DNA of 47,216 nucleotides from Thalassospira sp. (GTDB taxonomy: Bacteria; Pseudomonadota; Alphaproteobacteria; Rhodospirillales; Thalassospiraceae), in the NCBI RefSeq assembly GCF_002709775.1, contig NZ_PAQR01000030.1, positions 1-47,216 on the forward strand, written 5' to 3'. How positions within the stretch are numbered: the first letter of the stretch is position 1; the number at the start of each line of letters is the position of its first letter. This document shows positions 1 through 6,804 of the stretch, piece after piece. The notes beneath the pieces are model-generated. The model saw only the letters and a program-made list of their open reading frames with translations. It was not told the DNA's origin and did not search any database. The translations under genes and the position numbers were made by a program.

Positions 1-73
1 CTCAGAAGTGAAACCAGCCTGCGCCGATGGTACTTTGTCTTAAGGCACGGGAGAGTAGGTCACCGCCGGGCCT
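1..73 (+). rRNA. 5S ribosomal RNA, 3' part
   Basis: The first 73 bases match the 3' two thirds of an alphaproteobacterial 5S rRNA: the stretch after the conserved CGAACTCAGAAGTG block, then GCGCCGATGGTACT, the helix with AAGGCACGGGAGAGTAGGTC, and a closing CACCGCCGGGCC. The gene begins before the window, so the window starts at the end of an rRNA operon. No tRNA follows before the terminator. The exact 3' end could be off by one or two bases. Confidence 0.92.
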
Positions 74-113
74 TCCAAATACAGCAATCATATTCCCTAT
101 TTAGAAATCATAG

Positions 114-147
114 AAAAACCCTGACCGTTTTGGTCAGGGTTTTTTTT
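114..147 (+). terminator. rRNA operon intrinsic terminator
   Basis: CCCTGACC (119-126) pairs with GGTCAGGG (132-139) around a GTTTT loop. The flanking A run (114-118) pairs with the following T run (140-147). This is a textbook rho-independent terminator directly after the 5S gene. The A and T tracts also let it work on the opposite strand, where it would stop transcription from the gene at 215-1114. Confidence 0.93.
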
Positions 148-214
148 GTTGTTCAAGCGTCTTGTTGCCCACCTTCCCACGTGTCGTTCGAGGCGTTGGC
201 CAATTACAGTGCGG

Positions 215-1114
215 TCAAATCAGACCGGATCTTTGCAGGTTCTCATGAAGGACTTCCGCTTTTATTTCCGCTTGTGCCTGACGTTCGACCGCAGCGGTGA
301 AAACAGGTTCGTTCCTTATGTTTGAGGTAATCAAATTACCCAGTGCAGTTTTGACTGCGGAAAACTTGGCAATCAGTTCATTTGCTGCATCGGTCTTGTC
401 TTGGAGCGTGCCATTTGCCATCGCACCCTGAAGGGCGTGCTTTTTGTCATCAAGTTGGTTTTTGAGGTCACCGCTCAGATTGGTTTTAACTTGTGTATTG
501 GGATCCAAGTCACGATATGGGTCGCCGTCGTCCATCGGATCATCTGCGGACTCAAAGTACGTGTTACACACGTTAAGAAGATCCTGGAACTCCTGCTGGG
601 TGGTCGGTTGGATGTCGCCTGAACAATATCCTTCGATCGCCTCCAGAGACTGAACATTTTCCATGGAAAACCGGGCGGTCATGATCTCAACAAGCGCATC
701 TTTCAGTTGTGGGGTGGACATGATGGTATCGATATTGCTGCTGAAGTCCGCTTTCTTGGCTGCAAGACGCTCATCAATATCTTTGATATGGGCCGTTTCT
801 GTGCGCAGCGACTTCAGCTCCGAGCTGGAAAACAGTTTTGTTGAGTCTTCACCATCCCAGTGATGGCGTTCAAGCGTTTTGCTGAGCGCTGCAAGACCAC
901 CTTCGCCCATTTCGTTTCTGACCTGCGCTTTCAAGTTGGATAGCTGCTGCGCATGCACGTCAGCTGCCTTTCCTGAAATATGAAGAAAGATCTTTTTCAT
1001 CACGCCAATGCCTTTGGCGATGATGCCATCATTCTGGGCATTTCCGTTGTCAACTGGCGAGTTTTGCCCGAGTGCGGGGGCATTGACACCATTTGCATTG
1101 ACTTGTCCAACCAT
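215..1114 (-). CDS. Orphan protein with an RGS-like (regulator of G-protein signalling) domain
   Basis: A 299-residue, mostly helical, soluble protein with no signal peptide or membrane segment. The start is supported by AGGAG upstream of the ATG. The first 35 residues are low-complexity and rich in Asn and Gly. Residues about 127-262 read like an RGS box: a helix (TPQLKDALVEIM), then FSMEN (149-153) and AIEGY (159-163), which match the FSEEN and CEDY landmarks of the family. A long helix (172-190) follows, then LDPNTQVKTNL (203-213), which resembles the LD..T...I..N segment after it. The Asn of the EN pair is present. The basic/Asn position just before LD looks changed. RGS domains are known mainly as eukaryotic GTPase activators of G-alpha subunits; bacterial examples are rare. 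An alternative is a secreted or host-directed effector, or chance helical similarity. No neighbour explains it. Confidence 0.55.
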   Translation of the reverse strand: MVGQVNANGVNAPALGQNSPVDNGNAQNDGIIAKGIGVMKKIFLHISGKAADVHAQQLSNLKAQVRNEMGEGGLAALSKTLERHHWDGEDSTKLFSSSELKSLRTETAHIKDIDERLAAKKADFSSNIDTIMSTPQLKDALVEIMTARFSMENVQSLEAIEGYCSGDIQPTTQQEFQDLLNVCNTYFESADDPMDDGDPYRDLDPNTQVKTNLSGDLKNQLDDKKHALQGAMANGTLQDKTDAANELIAKFSAVKTALGNLITSNIRNEPVFTAAVERQAQAEIKAEVLHENLQRSGLI

Positions 1115-1262
1115 GACAACTCTCCTGGGTTCCGGTTGTGAGTGCTATGGTATTAAGTTCCGGAAAAGCAGATTTAGTTCCCCAGGTTGTGTCAATGAGG
1201 GAGGCGGCATGCGCGACGCGGGGCTGTTATGGTGCGCCGCCAACTCACGAAGCGCCTCACGC

Positions 1263-1296
1263 GGGTGTGAGGATTTGTGTGAAATCTCTCACGCCC
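1263..1296. other. Intergenic hairpin upstream of the bufferin operon
   Basis: GGGTGTGAGGATTT (1263-1276) pairs with AAATCTCTCACGCCC (1282-1296) through one bulged T and one G-T wobble, leaving a GTGTG loop. It lies in the 290-base gap between two divergent genes. No T tract follows, so it is not a clear terminator. It may be a transcribed leader structure or a protein site. The rest of the gap (1115-1404) shows no gene I trust. Confidence 0.45.
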
Positions 1297-1349
1297 CTTT
1301 GACTGCGCGTGTGCGAATGGTGCAGTGACGAAAATGCACATCGCCCTTA

Positions 1350-1391
1350 CGGTTAAATCATCACCTGGACTTGAGGGTCCTTATTTAACCG
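1350..1391. promoter_or_regulatory. Inverted repeat abutting the bufA ribosome binding site
   Basis: CGGTTAAAT (1350-1358) and ATTTAACCG (1383-1391) are a perfect 9-base inverted repeat 24 bases apart. Between them sits a smaller hairpin, GGAC (1367-1370) with GTCC (1377-1380). The right arm ends at the bufA Shine-Dalgarno GAAGGG (1391-1396). It could be an operator around the promoter start or an RNA switch that masks translation. Confidence 0.5.
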
Positions 1392-1404
1392 AAGGGAAAC
1401 GACG

Positions 1405-1704
1405 ATGAAAAAAGCAATGGTTCTGGGCGCAGCATTGAGCGCTGCTGTTTCAATGGCTGCGATCAACCAGGCAGCAGCCGACGGTGCCAAGGAAAAATGT
1501 TTTGGCGTGTCGCTGGCTGGTCAGAATGACTGTGCAGCTGGTCCGGGCACGACCTGTGCCGGTACTTCGACTGTCGATTATCAGGGCAATGCCTGGAAAC
1601 TGGTTCCGGCCGGCACCTGTGAAGACATGAGCTTCACCACAGCTGATGGCCGTGAAGTGATGGGCAGCCTCGAAGCACTCGAGCGCGATATCCCGCAGGG
1701 CTAA
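1405..1704 (+). CDS. bufA: Bufferin precursor peptide (DUF2282, BufA1-like)
   Basis: A 99-residue precursor with a clear Sec signal peptide (cut near AAA-DG, residue 25-26). The mature part carries four cysteines at 32, 43, 51 and 72 in the family spacing [11 protein letters not shown]...NDC...TTCAGT...[10 protein letters not shown]. Known bufferins are ribosomally made, post-translationally modified peptides in which cysteines are oxidised to heterocycles by the DUF692 enzyme. They are exported and bind copper, which protects against copper stress. GAAGGG precedes the ATG by 8 bases. The gene leads an operon with its modifying enzyme, partner and a DoxX protein. It is separated from them by 144 bases holding a strong hairpin. 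Copper is the best supported ligand by family, not by anything seen here. Confidence 0.88.
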   Translation: MKKAMVLGAALSAAVSMAAINQAAADGAKEKCFGVSLAGQNDCAAGPGTTCAGTSTVDYQGNAWKLVPAGTCEDMSFTTADGREVMGSLEALERDIPQG

Positions 1705-1740
1705 GCCCCCATACCTCCTGAAGCCTGCCTAGCGTCCCAA

Positions 1741-1797
1741 CGGACGGTCAGTACAGATCTGCATATGTCTCCCCTGTCCCGATGTACTGATCGTCCG
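1741..1797 (+). other. 15-base-pair hairpin between bufA and bufB
   Basis: CGGACGGTCAGTACA (1741-1755) pairs with TGTACTGATCGTCCG (1783-1797) over 15 positions with a single G-T wobble. The loop is 27 bases. No T run follows, so it is unlikely to be a simple terminator. Its position suggests a transcript stabiliser or partial attenuator that keeps precursor mRNA above enzyme mRNA. Confidence 0.7.
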
Positions 1798-1848
1798 CCC
1801 TGGGCATTCCATCCTGAGCGCTGAGCAGAAAAGATAAGGTTCTCCGAT

Positions 1849-2742
1849 ATGAAAACGCTGACACAGATTTCCAACCGTTCGCTTCCGGCCCATGGGCTTC
1901 CTGAACGCGCGGGTGTCGGCTTCAAGGCCGAGCACGCACAAGACATCTTCAGTAACGCCCCCGCTGTTGGCTGGTTTGAGGTTCATCCGGAAAACTACAT
2001 GGTTGCCGGCGGCCCGCGACTTGCCATGCTTGAAGAGCTGTCTGCGCAATACCCGATCTCCATGCATGGGGTCGGTTTGTCGCTCGGGGGTGGGGAGGCG
2101 CTTAACAAAAATCATCTGGCCGACCTCAAACGTCTGGTCGACCGGTTTAACCCTGCCATGGTGTCCGAGCATATTGCTTGGTCGGCCCATGAAGGGCTTT
2201 ATATGGCCGATCTGTTGCCGACCCCGATGACGCAGACTTCGTTGGCGCAGCTGGTGGATGCCATCAACACGGTACAGGACTTTATCGGACGTCGGATTCT
2301 GATTGAAAACCCGACCTCCTATGTGCCGCTGCCGCAAAACTCGATCCCCGAGCTTGAGTTCATCAGCGAAGCGGCAGAGCGTAGCGGCTGTGGATTGCTG
2401 ATCGATGTAAACAATGTTTACATATCGGCCTATAATCTGGGCTTTGATGCCAACGCCTTCATTGATGCGGTGCCAGGTGATCTGGTGGGTGAAATCCATC
2501 TGGCCGGGCATGAGGAAGACGCCAACCCCGAAGACAATGTTCTGATCGATACCCATTCACGCCCCGTGGCCGATCCGGTTTGGGATCTGTTTGACCGCCT
2601 GATGGCGCGCATCGGGCGCAAGCCGACCCTGATTGAATGGGATAATGATGTGCCGGGCTGGGATGTGCTGGCGCGTGAAGCAGCCCTTGCCGACAGGCAT
2701 CTTGATTTTGCCGTGGCGGATCAGCTTGAGGCCGCGTCATGA
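1849..2742 (+). CDS. bufB: DUF692 / MNIO family peptide-modifying enzyme (BufB-like)
   Basis: A 297-residue TIM-barrel enzyme of the multinuclear non-heme iron oxidase (DUF692) family. Family blocks appear in order: RAGVGFKAEH near the start, WFEVHPENYM, SMHGVGLSLGG, MVSEHIAWS, ILIENPTSYVPL, LIDVNNVYISAYN, GEIHLAGH and TLIEWDNDVPGW. These blocks hold the His, Glu and Asp residues that bind the iron atoms. In bufferin systems the enzyme oxidises cysteines of the precursor to thiooxazole-type rings with the help of the DUF2063 partner. AAGG lies about 9 bases before the ATG. The stop overlaps the next start by 4 bases (ATGA), which indicates translational coupling with the partner. Confidence 0.92.
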   Translation: MKTLTQISNRSLPAHGLPERAGVGFKAEHAQDIFSNAPAVGWFEVHPENYMVAGGPRLAMLEELSAQYPISMHGVGLSLGGGEALNKNHLADLKRLVDRFNPAMVSEHIAWSAHEGLYMADLLPTPMTQTSLAQLVDAINTVQDFIGRRILIENPTSYVPLPQNSIPELEFISEAAERSGCGLLIDVNNVYISAYNLGFDANAFIDAVPGDLVGEIHLAGHEEDANPEDNVLIDTHSRPVADPVWDLFDRLMARIGRKPTLIEWDNDVPGWDVLAREAALADRHLDFAVADQLEAAS

Positions 2743-3533
2743 CGGCACTCAAGGCATTTTATGACGGCTTTACCGATGCGCTGAACGCATCCGAGCCCGA
2801 TGCAGCACCGAGCAGTGTCGCAGAAGGCTATGCGCATCGTTTCAAGATTTACCGCAACAATGTCCATCGTGGACTTTATGACGCGTTGGGTGCTGCATAT
2901 CCGACGGTGCACAAGCTGGTCGGTGATGGCTTTTTTGATCGCCTTGCACAGGGCTTTGTTCAATCCGAAACCATGCGTGCCGGATCGCTTGCCCTTTATG
3001 GGGCGGGGTTTTCGGAGTTTCTCGCAAACCATCCGGTGCGGGAAAGCTTGCCGTATCTGCCGGACATTGCCCTGCTTGAACGGGCCCGGCTTGAGGTCAG
3101 CACATCAGCCGACGCCAAGCCATTGATGGCCTATGATCTGGCCGGGCTTGAGGACCAGCTTGAAGCCGTGAAGCTGCAGGCCCATCCGGCCTGTCAGGTG
3201 ATTGCGTCAAGCTATCCAATCTTTTCCATCTGGAATGTGCAAAACCCGGTTGAAGGCGCGCAGGGTGGGAAAGCCAGCATCGTGCAACGCGCGGAAACCG
3301 TTCTGATCACCCGGCCTTACATGCAGGTCGAAATGCGTCTTCTGAGCGCGGGGCAAGCGGTGTTCATTGCTGCACTGACGCAAGGCGGTCTGAGCCTTGG
3401 TGATGCGTGCGCCGAGGCACTTCAGGCCGATCCGGATTTTGATGTCATTGCCAGCTTTGCCGAATTTTTAACAACGGGCGCATTCGACGCCCGCCAGAAT
3501 ACCCCGAGAGGAAACGGGCATGATGACGAATAA
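2739..3533 (+). CDS. bufC: DUF2063 partner protein of the MNIO enzyme (BufC-like)
   Basis: A 264-residue protein with the N-terminal DUF2063 domain, often named 'putative DNA-binding'. The hallmark FKIYRNNVHRGLYDALGAAYP is split here between residues 32 and 54. It is followed by LVGDGFFDRLAQGF, an SLALYGAGFSEFL block and a LPYLPDIALLERA block. In MNIO systems this protein acts as the precursor-recognition partner of the iron enzyme rather than as a transcription factor. It starts inside the bufB stop and its own 3' end overlaps the DoxX gene by 14 bases, so the three genes are tightly coupled. Confidence 0.88.
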   Translation: MTALKAFYDGFTDALNASEPDAAPSSVAEGYAHRFKIYRNNVHRGLYDALGAAYPTVHKLVGDGFFDRLAQGFVQSETMRAGSLALYGAGFSEFLANHPVRESLPYLPDIALLERARLEVSTSADAKPLMAYDLAGLEDQLEAVKLQAHPACQVIASSYPIFSIWNVQNPVEGAQGGKASIVQRAETVLITRPYMQVEMRLLSAGQAVFIAALTQGGLSLGDACAEALQADPDFDVIASFAEFLTTGAFDARQNTPRGNGHDDE

Positions 3534-4056
3534 TGTACAGAACGTAATGGGTGGCTTTGCCCGTCTTGAGATGAAATTGGACGCCCTTGGGGGGCGTGAT
3601 GTTGTCGGGATTGCCAGCCGGGGGCTTTTTGTGCTTCTACTGCTGCCCTATTATTTCAACAGTGCGCTGACCAAGATTGATGGCTTTGGGCTGAGCGCCG
3701 GGGCCTTTGCGCAGATCCTGCCGCCGATTGCCGAGCAGTATCTTTATGATACCTCCGCCATTCCGTTCTTCCCGTGGCATCTGATTGTCTGGGCCGGAAC
3801 CATTGGCGAGTTTGTTCTGCCGATCCTGATTGTCGCGGGCCTGTTCACTCGCCTTGCTGCCCTTGGCATGATCGGCTTTGTCGTTGTGCAAACCATCGTC
3901 GATGTGGCGTTTCATGGTACAGCGCTTGGCATGCTTGCCAACGGCCTTCCAACAGAGCTGATTGATCATCGTTTGCTTTGGATCGCACTTCTTGCTGCCA
4001 TGGTCTTTGCCGGGGGCGGAAAGCTGTCGATCGATCGGCTTTTATCTCAGCGGTAA
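3520..4056 (+). CDS. DoxX family membrane protein of the bufferin operon
   Basis: A 178-residue protein with about four hydrophobic segments: GLFVLLLLPYYFNSALTKI, the block around WHLIVWAGTIGEFVLPILI, LAALGMIGFVVVQTIVDVAF and LLWIALLAAMVFAGGGKL. The order and the GEFVLPILIV motif are typical of DoxX. Such proteins often follow bufferin BufA-B-C genes, where the role is not settled; a redox partner of the membrane is one idea. GAGAGGA precedes the ATG, and an in-frame ATG follows immediately, so the start could be 3 bases later. The start overlaps bufC by 14 bases. Confidence 0.85.
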   Translation: MMTNNVQNVMGGFARLEMKLDALGGRDVVGIASRGLFVLLLLPYYFNSALTKIDGFGLSAGAFAQILPPIAEQYLYDTSAIPFFPWHLIVWAGTIGEFVLPILIVAGLFTRLAALGMIGFVVVQTIVDVAFHGTALGMLANGLPTELIDHRLLWIALLAAMVFAGGGKLSIDRLLSQR

Positions 4057-4069
4057 ACCTGAGCTTCCC

Positions 4070-4672
4070 CTAGAGGGGCAGTAACATCGGCGCCATCGAT
4101 GCGACCAGAAGCACAGCCATGATGATGTTGAAGATACGGGCCCGATTGCCCTGGCTGATGAAGGATCGCATGGTGGCGCCAAACATTGCCCAGCTTGAAA
4201 TGGACGGGATATTGACCAGGGCAAAGACGGCAATCATTGTCAAAAGCCCATGAATGCCTGCGTCCGGCGCTGTGTAGGTGGCCGTCACGATCAGGGCAAC
4301 GGTCCATGCCTTGGGGTTCAGGAGCTGCAACATTGCGGCCTGAACAAACCCGATGGGTTTTGAGGTTTGTGGGCCGGTGCCGTCAAGGGATCGGATTTGC
4401 GATATCTTGTAGGCGAGCCACAGGATATAGCCAAAGCAGATAAGACGCAGAACGTCCTGTGCCATGGGGAAACGCTCCAAAACCTCGCCCAATCCCAAAC
4501 CAATCAGGAACACCATCGAGAGAAATCCGCTGCTGATGCCAAGGATCAGCGGGATGGTGCGCGCGATGCCGAAATTCGCACCGGATGCCAGCAACAGGAA
4601 ATTGCCTGGACCGGGTGAAACGGACATGACAAAGGCAAAACCGATCAGGGCGGTAAGGTTTTCAGGGTTCAT
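4070..4672 (-). CDS. LysE/RhtB family amino-acid exporter
   Basis: A 200-residue membrane protein with about six hydrophobic segments. The family signature SPGPGNFLLLASGANFGI lies after the first segment, and the QLLNPKAW block lies mid-protein. The family exports amino acids or related small molecules across the inner membrane. Substrate cannot be read from sequence. It is transcribed away from the AraC gene at 4791, with about 120 bases between the two starts, so that regulator is its likely controller. It converges on the bufferin operon with 13 bases between stops. No strong ribosome binding site is seen. Confidence 0.88.
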   Translation of the reverse strand: MNPENLTALIGFAFVMSVSPGPGNFLLLASGANFGIARTIPLILGISSGFLSMVFLIGLGLGEVLERFPMAQDVLRLICFGYILWLAYKISQIRSLDGTGPQTSKPIGFVQAAMLQLLNPKAWTVALIVTATYTAPDAGIHGLLTMIAVFALVNIPSISSWAMFGATMRSFISQGNRARIFNIIMAVLLVASMAPMLLPL

Positions 4673-4790
4673 GATTTTGGTTGTCCATCTGGTGATACGC
4701 TTTGCGGATCATTGAGCATTCCCGGACCTGTGTCTTTGCGCTAAGCTGCCGATAATTTATCAGATCGTTCCAAAATCCTTGGTGGAGACG

Positions 4791-5738
4791 ATGCAGCAGG
4801 ATGTATTAAGTGACGTTTGTGCCGGTTTGCGTTTGCGCAGTGATCTGTATTTCACCGCAGAGCTGGCCGGCGCGTTCAGTGTTCTTGTTCCAACTGAAGG
4901 GGCACGCATCCGGTTTCATCTTGTTCTGGCGGGGGGCTGTAAGCTCATGCTTTCCGAAGATGAGCCGGTCATTGATCTTCACGAAGGTGATCTCGTGCTG
5001 GTGCCAAATGGTCGCGGGCACATCCTGTGTGATGCCCCGGGGCGCAAGGTTGTCGCACTGCCGGATGCCATGGTGGCGGGCTTTGATCTGGTGGCGGGGA
5101 TGTTGCGCAACCAGCCGGACGAAGGGTGCGATGTGCGCTTATTGTGCGGGTTTTGTGCGTTTGACGAGGATGAACGCCATCCGGGATTTGGTTTGATTGA
5201 TGATCACGTGATCCTGCGCGCCGATGATGCCGCCGCAGTGGCGCAATCCTCCATCGTTGCAATGATCAGAACGCTTGCGCAGAACGCAGAGCCCGGATGG
5301 CGGGGAGCACTGGCGCGCCTGATGGAGGTGCTTGTTATGACGCTTATGGCAGCGCAATTACAGCGTTCTGATATGCCACAAGGGTTCCTTGCGGGATTGG
5401 CAGATGTCAAAATCGCGCGTGCACTATCCGGTATCCACGCCCGGCCTGATCATGACTGGACGTCGGAGCGCCTGGCAAGGCAGGCCGGCATGTCACGGAC
5501 GCGTTTTGTTGTGCGGTTTGGTGAATGCGTCGGGATCGCGCCAATGCAATATCTGCAAAACTGGCGCATGCGTCGGGCCAAGGCGCTTTTGCGCGATACC
5601 AACCTGTCGATGGATGAGATTGCCTCGCGGTGCGGCTACCAATCAATGCCGGCTTTTTCCCGGCGTTTCAAGGCGCAATATGGCGAAGGGCCCGGCGCGT
5701 TTCGGCGAGAGCTACGAAAGCCGGCGGCGTTAGGATAA
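4791..5738 (+). CDS. AraC family regulator with N-terminal cupin domain
   Basis: A 315-residue transcription factor. Residues about 20-180 form a cupin-type ligand domain (IDLHEGDLVLVPNGRGHIL is the core strand-turn). The last 100 residues hold two helix-turn-helix motifs: WTSERLARQAGMSRTRFVVRF and MDEIASRCGYQSMPAFSRRF. The length and layout fit the Cupin_6 group of AraC proteins. Three starts are possible: TTG 4779, GTG 4782 and ATG 4791. I chose the ATG because GGTGGAG lies just before it, though the spacing is short. It is divergent from the LysE exporter gene and probably controls it. Confidence 0.88.
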   Translation: MQQDVLSDVCAGLRLRSDLYFTAELAGAFSVLVPTEGARIRFHLVLAGGCKLMLSEDEPVIDLHEGDLVLVPNGRGHILCDAPGRKVVALPDAMVAGFDLVAGMLRNQPDEGCDVRLLCGFCAFDEDERHPGFGLIDDHVILRADDAAAVAQSSIVAMIRTLAQNAEPGWRGALARLMEVLVMTLMAAQLQRSDMPQGFLAGLADVKIARALSGIHARPDHDWTSERLARQAGMSRTRFVVRFGECVGIAPMQYLQNWRMRRAKALLRDTNLSMDEIASRCGYQSMPAFSRRFKAQYGEGPGAFRRELRKPAALG

Positions 5739-5754
5739 TCTCTGTTTTGAAGTC

Positions 5755-6480
5755 TTATTTTGCAACGGCCCGGTCGTTTTGAGCGCTCGCATCGCGCAAG
5801 CTTGCAAGATATTCCTGACTGATCTCATGCACCGCCATGATGTGCCCGTAAAGCAAGTCTTCGGCCGCCTTGACATCACCGCGCAGAATGGCATCGACAA
5901 TACCCTGATGTTCCTCATGCGAGGAGGCCAATCGCGCCAGGCTTTGGAACTGAACGCGGCGGAAGGGCGCTACGCGTCGGCGTACGGAAAGTGTAACATC
6001 GACCAGCACATCATTATGGGTGCCGAGATATAACGTGTTGTGAAATGACCGATTGAGGGTCTCGTAGTTGTCGCTATCCCCAAGACGGACCGTTTCCGCC
6101 AGCTCATGATGCAGTTTTTCAAGGTTGTGGCGTTCAGTGCTGGTCATACGCTTGGCAGCAAGGCGGCCGCACATGCCTTCCAGCTCTGCCATGCTTTCAA
6201 ACATCTCGGTCAAGCGTGCCGGGGTGGCCAGCGAAACATACACGCCGCGATTGGGAATTTTTTCTGCCAGTTCTGTTGCGGTTAACAACTGCAACGCTTC
6301 GCGTACCGGGGTGCGTGATACGCCAAACCGTTTGGCCAAAAGTGGTTCTTCCAGACGCTGTCCCGGGGGCAGCTTGCCTTTCACGATATCGTCTTCCAGC
6401 GCCTGACAAAGCTGCTGGGCAATGCCGACGGGTTCGGATTGCTCGGGTGGGGTGCTGAGCGTATGGCGAAGCTCGATCAT
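5755..6480 (-). CDS. GntR family regulator, FCD (FadR) subfamily
   Basis: A 241-residue repressor-type protein. An N-terminal winged helix (residues about 20-85, with RLEEPLLAKRFGVSRTPVREAL) precedes an all-helical FCD ligand domain (about 95-225). That domain holds the spaced Asp and His residues (NRSFHNTLY, SHEEHQGIVDAI) that usually bind a metal and a carboxylate ligand. AAGAAGGG lies upstream of the start. It is divergent from the TRAP transporter operon, and two TGTATACA sites lie between them, so it most likely represses that operon and itself until a carboxylate ligand is present. Confidence 0.92.
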   Translation of the reverse strand: MIELRHTLSTPPEQSEPVGIAQQLCQALEDDIVKGKLPPGQRLEEPLLAKRFGVSRTPVREALQLLTATELAEKIPNRGVYVSLATPARLTEMFESMAELEGMCGRLAAKRMTSTERHNLEKLHHELAETVRLGDSDNYETLNRSFHNTLYLGTHNDVLVDVTLSVRRRVAPFRRVQFQSLARLASSHEEHQGIVDAILRGDVKAAEDLLYGHIMAVHEISQEYLASLRDASAQNDRAVAK

Positions 6481-6519
6481 CTGGCGATTGGACCCTTCTT
6501 GCGAGGTTTATTTGGTTCG

Positions 6520-6531
6520 AATGTATACACC
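6520..6531. promoter_or_regulatory. GntR/FCD operator candidate, copy 1
   Basis: The palindrome TGTATACA (6522-6529) lies in ATGTATACAC, 40 bases upstream of the GntR start. GTATAC cores are a common operator form for FCD-type GntR proteins. The same 10 bases recur at 6729-6738. The 324-base divergent gap (6481-6804) holds these two sites and otherwise AT-rich promoter sequence. Confidence 0.7.
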
Positions 6532-6727
6532 AATATTTGCATCAAGGCCAAGTATCTCAAGGGTTGTAAAATTGAGTTCATTTTCTCTGCGGTCAATTGC
6601 GTATTTTATGTGCATTAAAAATGTGCGATGTAGCATATAGATTAAATATTGTGCATTTCGATGTCATCGGAAAGATGATATATCTGCTTAAGTCATTGAT
6701 AAATAAGCAATGGCATGAGTGTTGCAA

Positions 6728-6739
6728 GATGTATACACA
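6728..6739. promoter_or_regulatory. GntR/FCD operator candidate, copy 2
   Basis: A second ATGTATACAC (palindrome at 6730-6737) lies 67 bases upstream of the TRAP binding-protein ATG. The two copies are 208 bases apart, one near each divergent gene, which fits autoregulation plus control of the transporter. Confidence 0.7.
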
Positions 6740-6804
6740 ATGCGGAGTGCTTTCCGTTGAGCTTACGTTTCATAGAAACAGCTATCTCTATCAGGGAGAC
6801 ATCA

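Noticed and set aside
74..214. tRNA gene downstream of 5S rRNA.
   Set aside because: The stretch holds only the terminator. No cloverleaf or conserved tRNA bases were found.
4067..4078. CCCC and GGGG separated by TAGA between the DoxX and LysE stops, as a terminator.
   Set aside because: The stem is only four pairs with no T tract on either side, so it is too weak.
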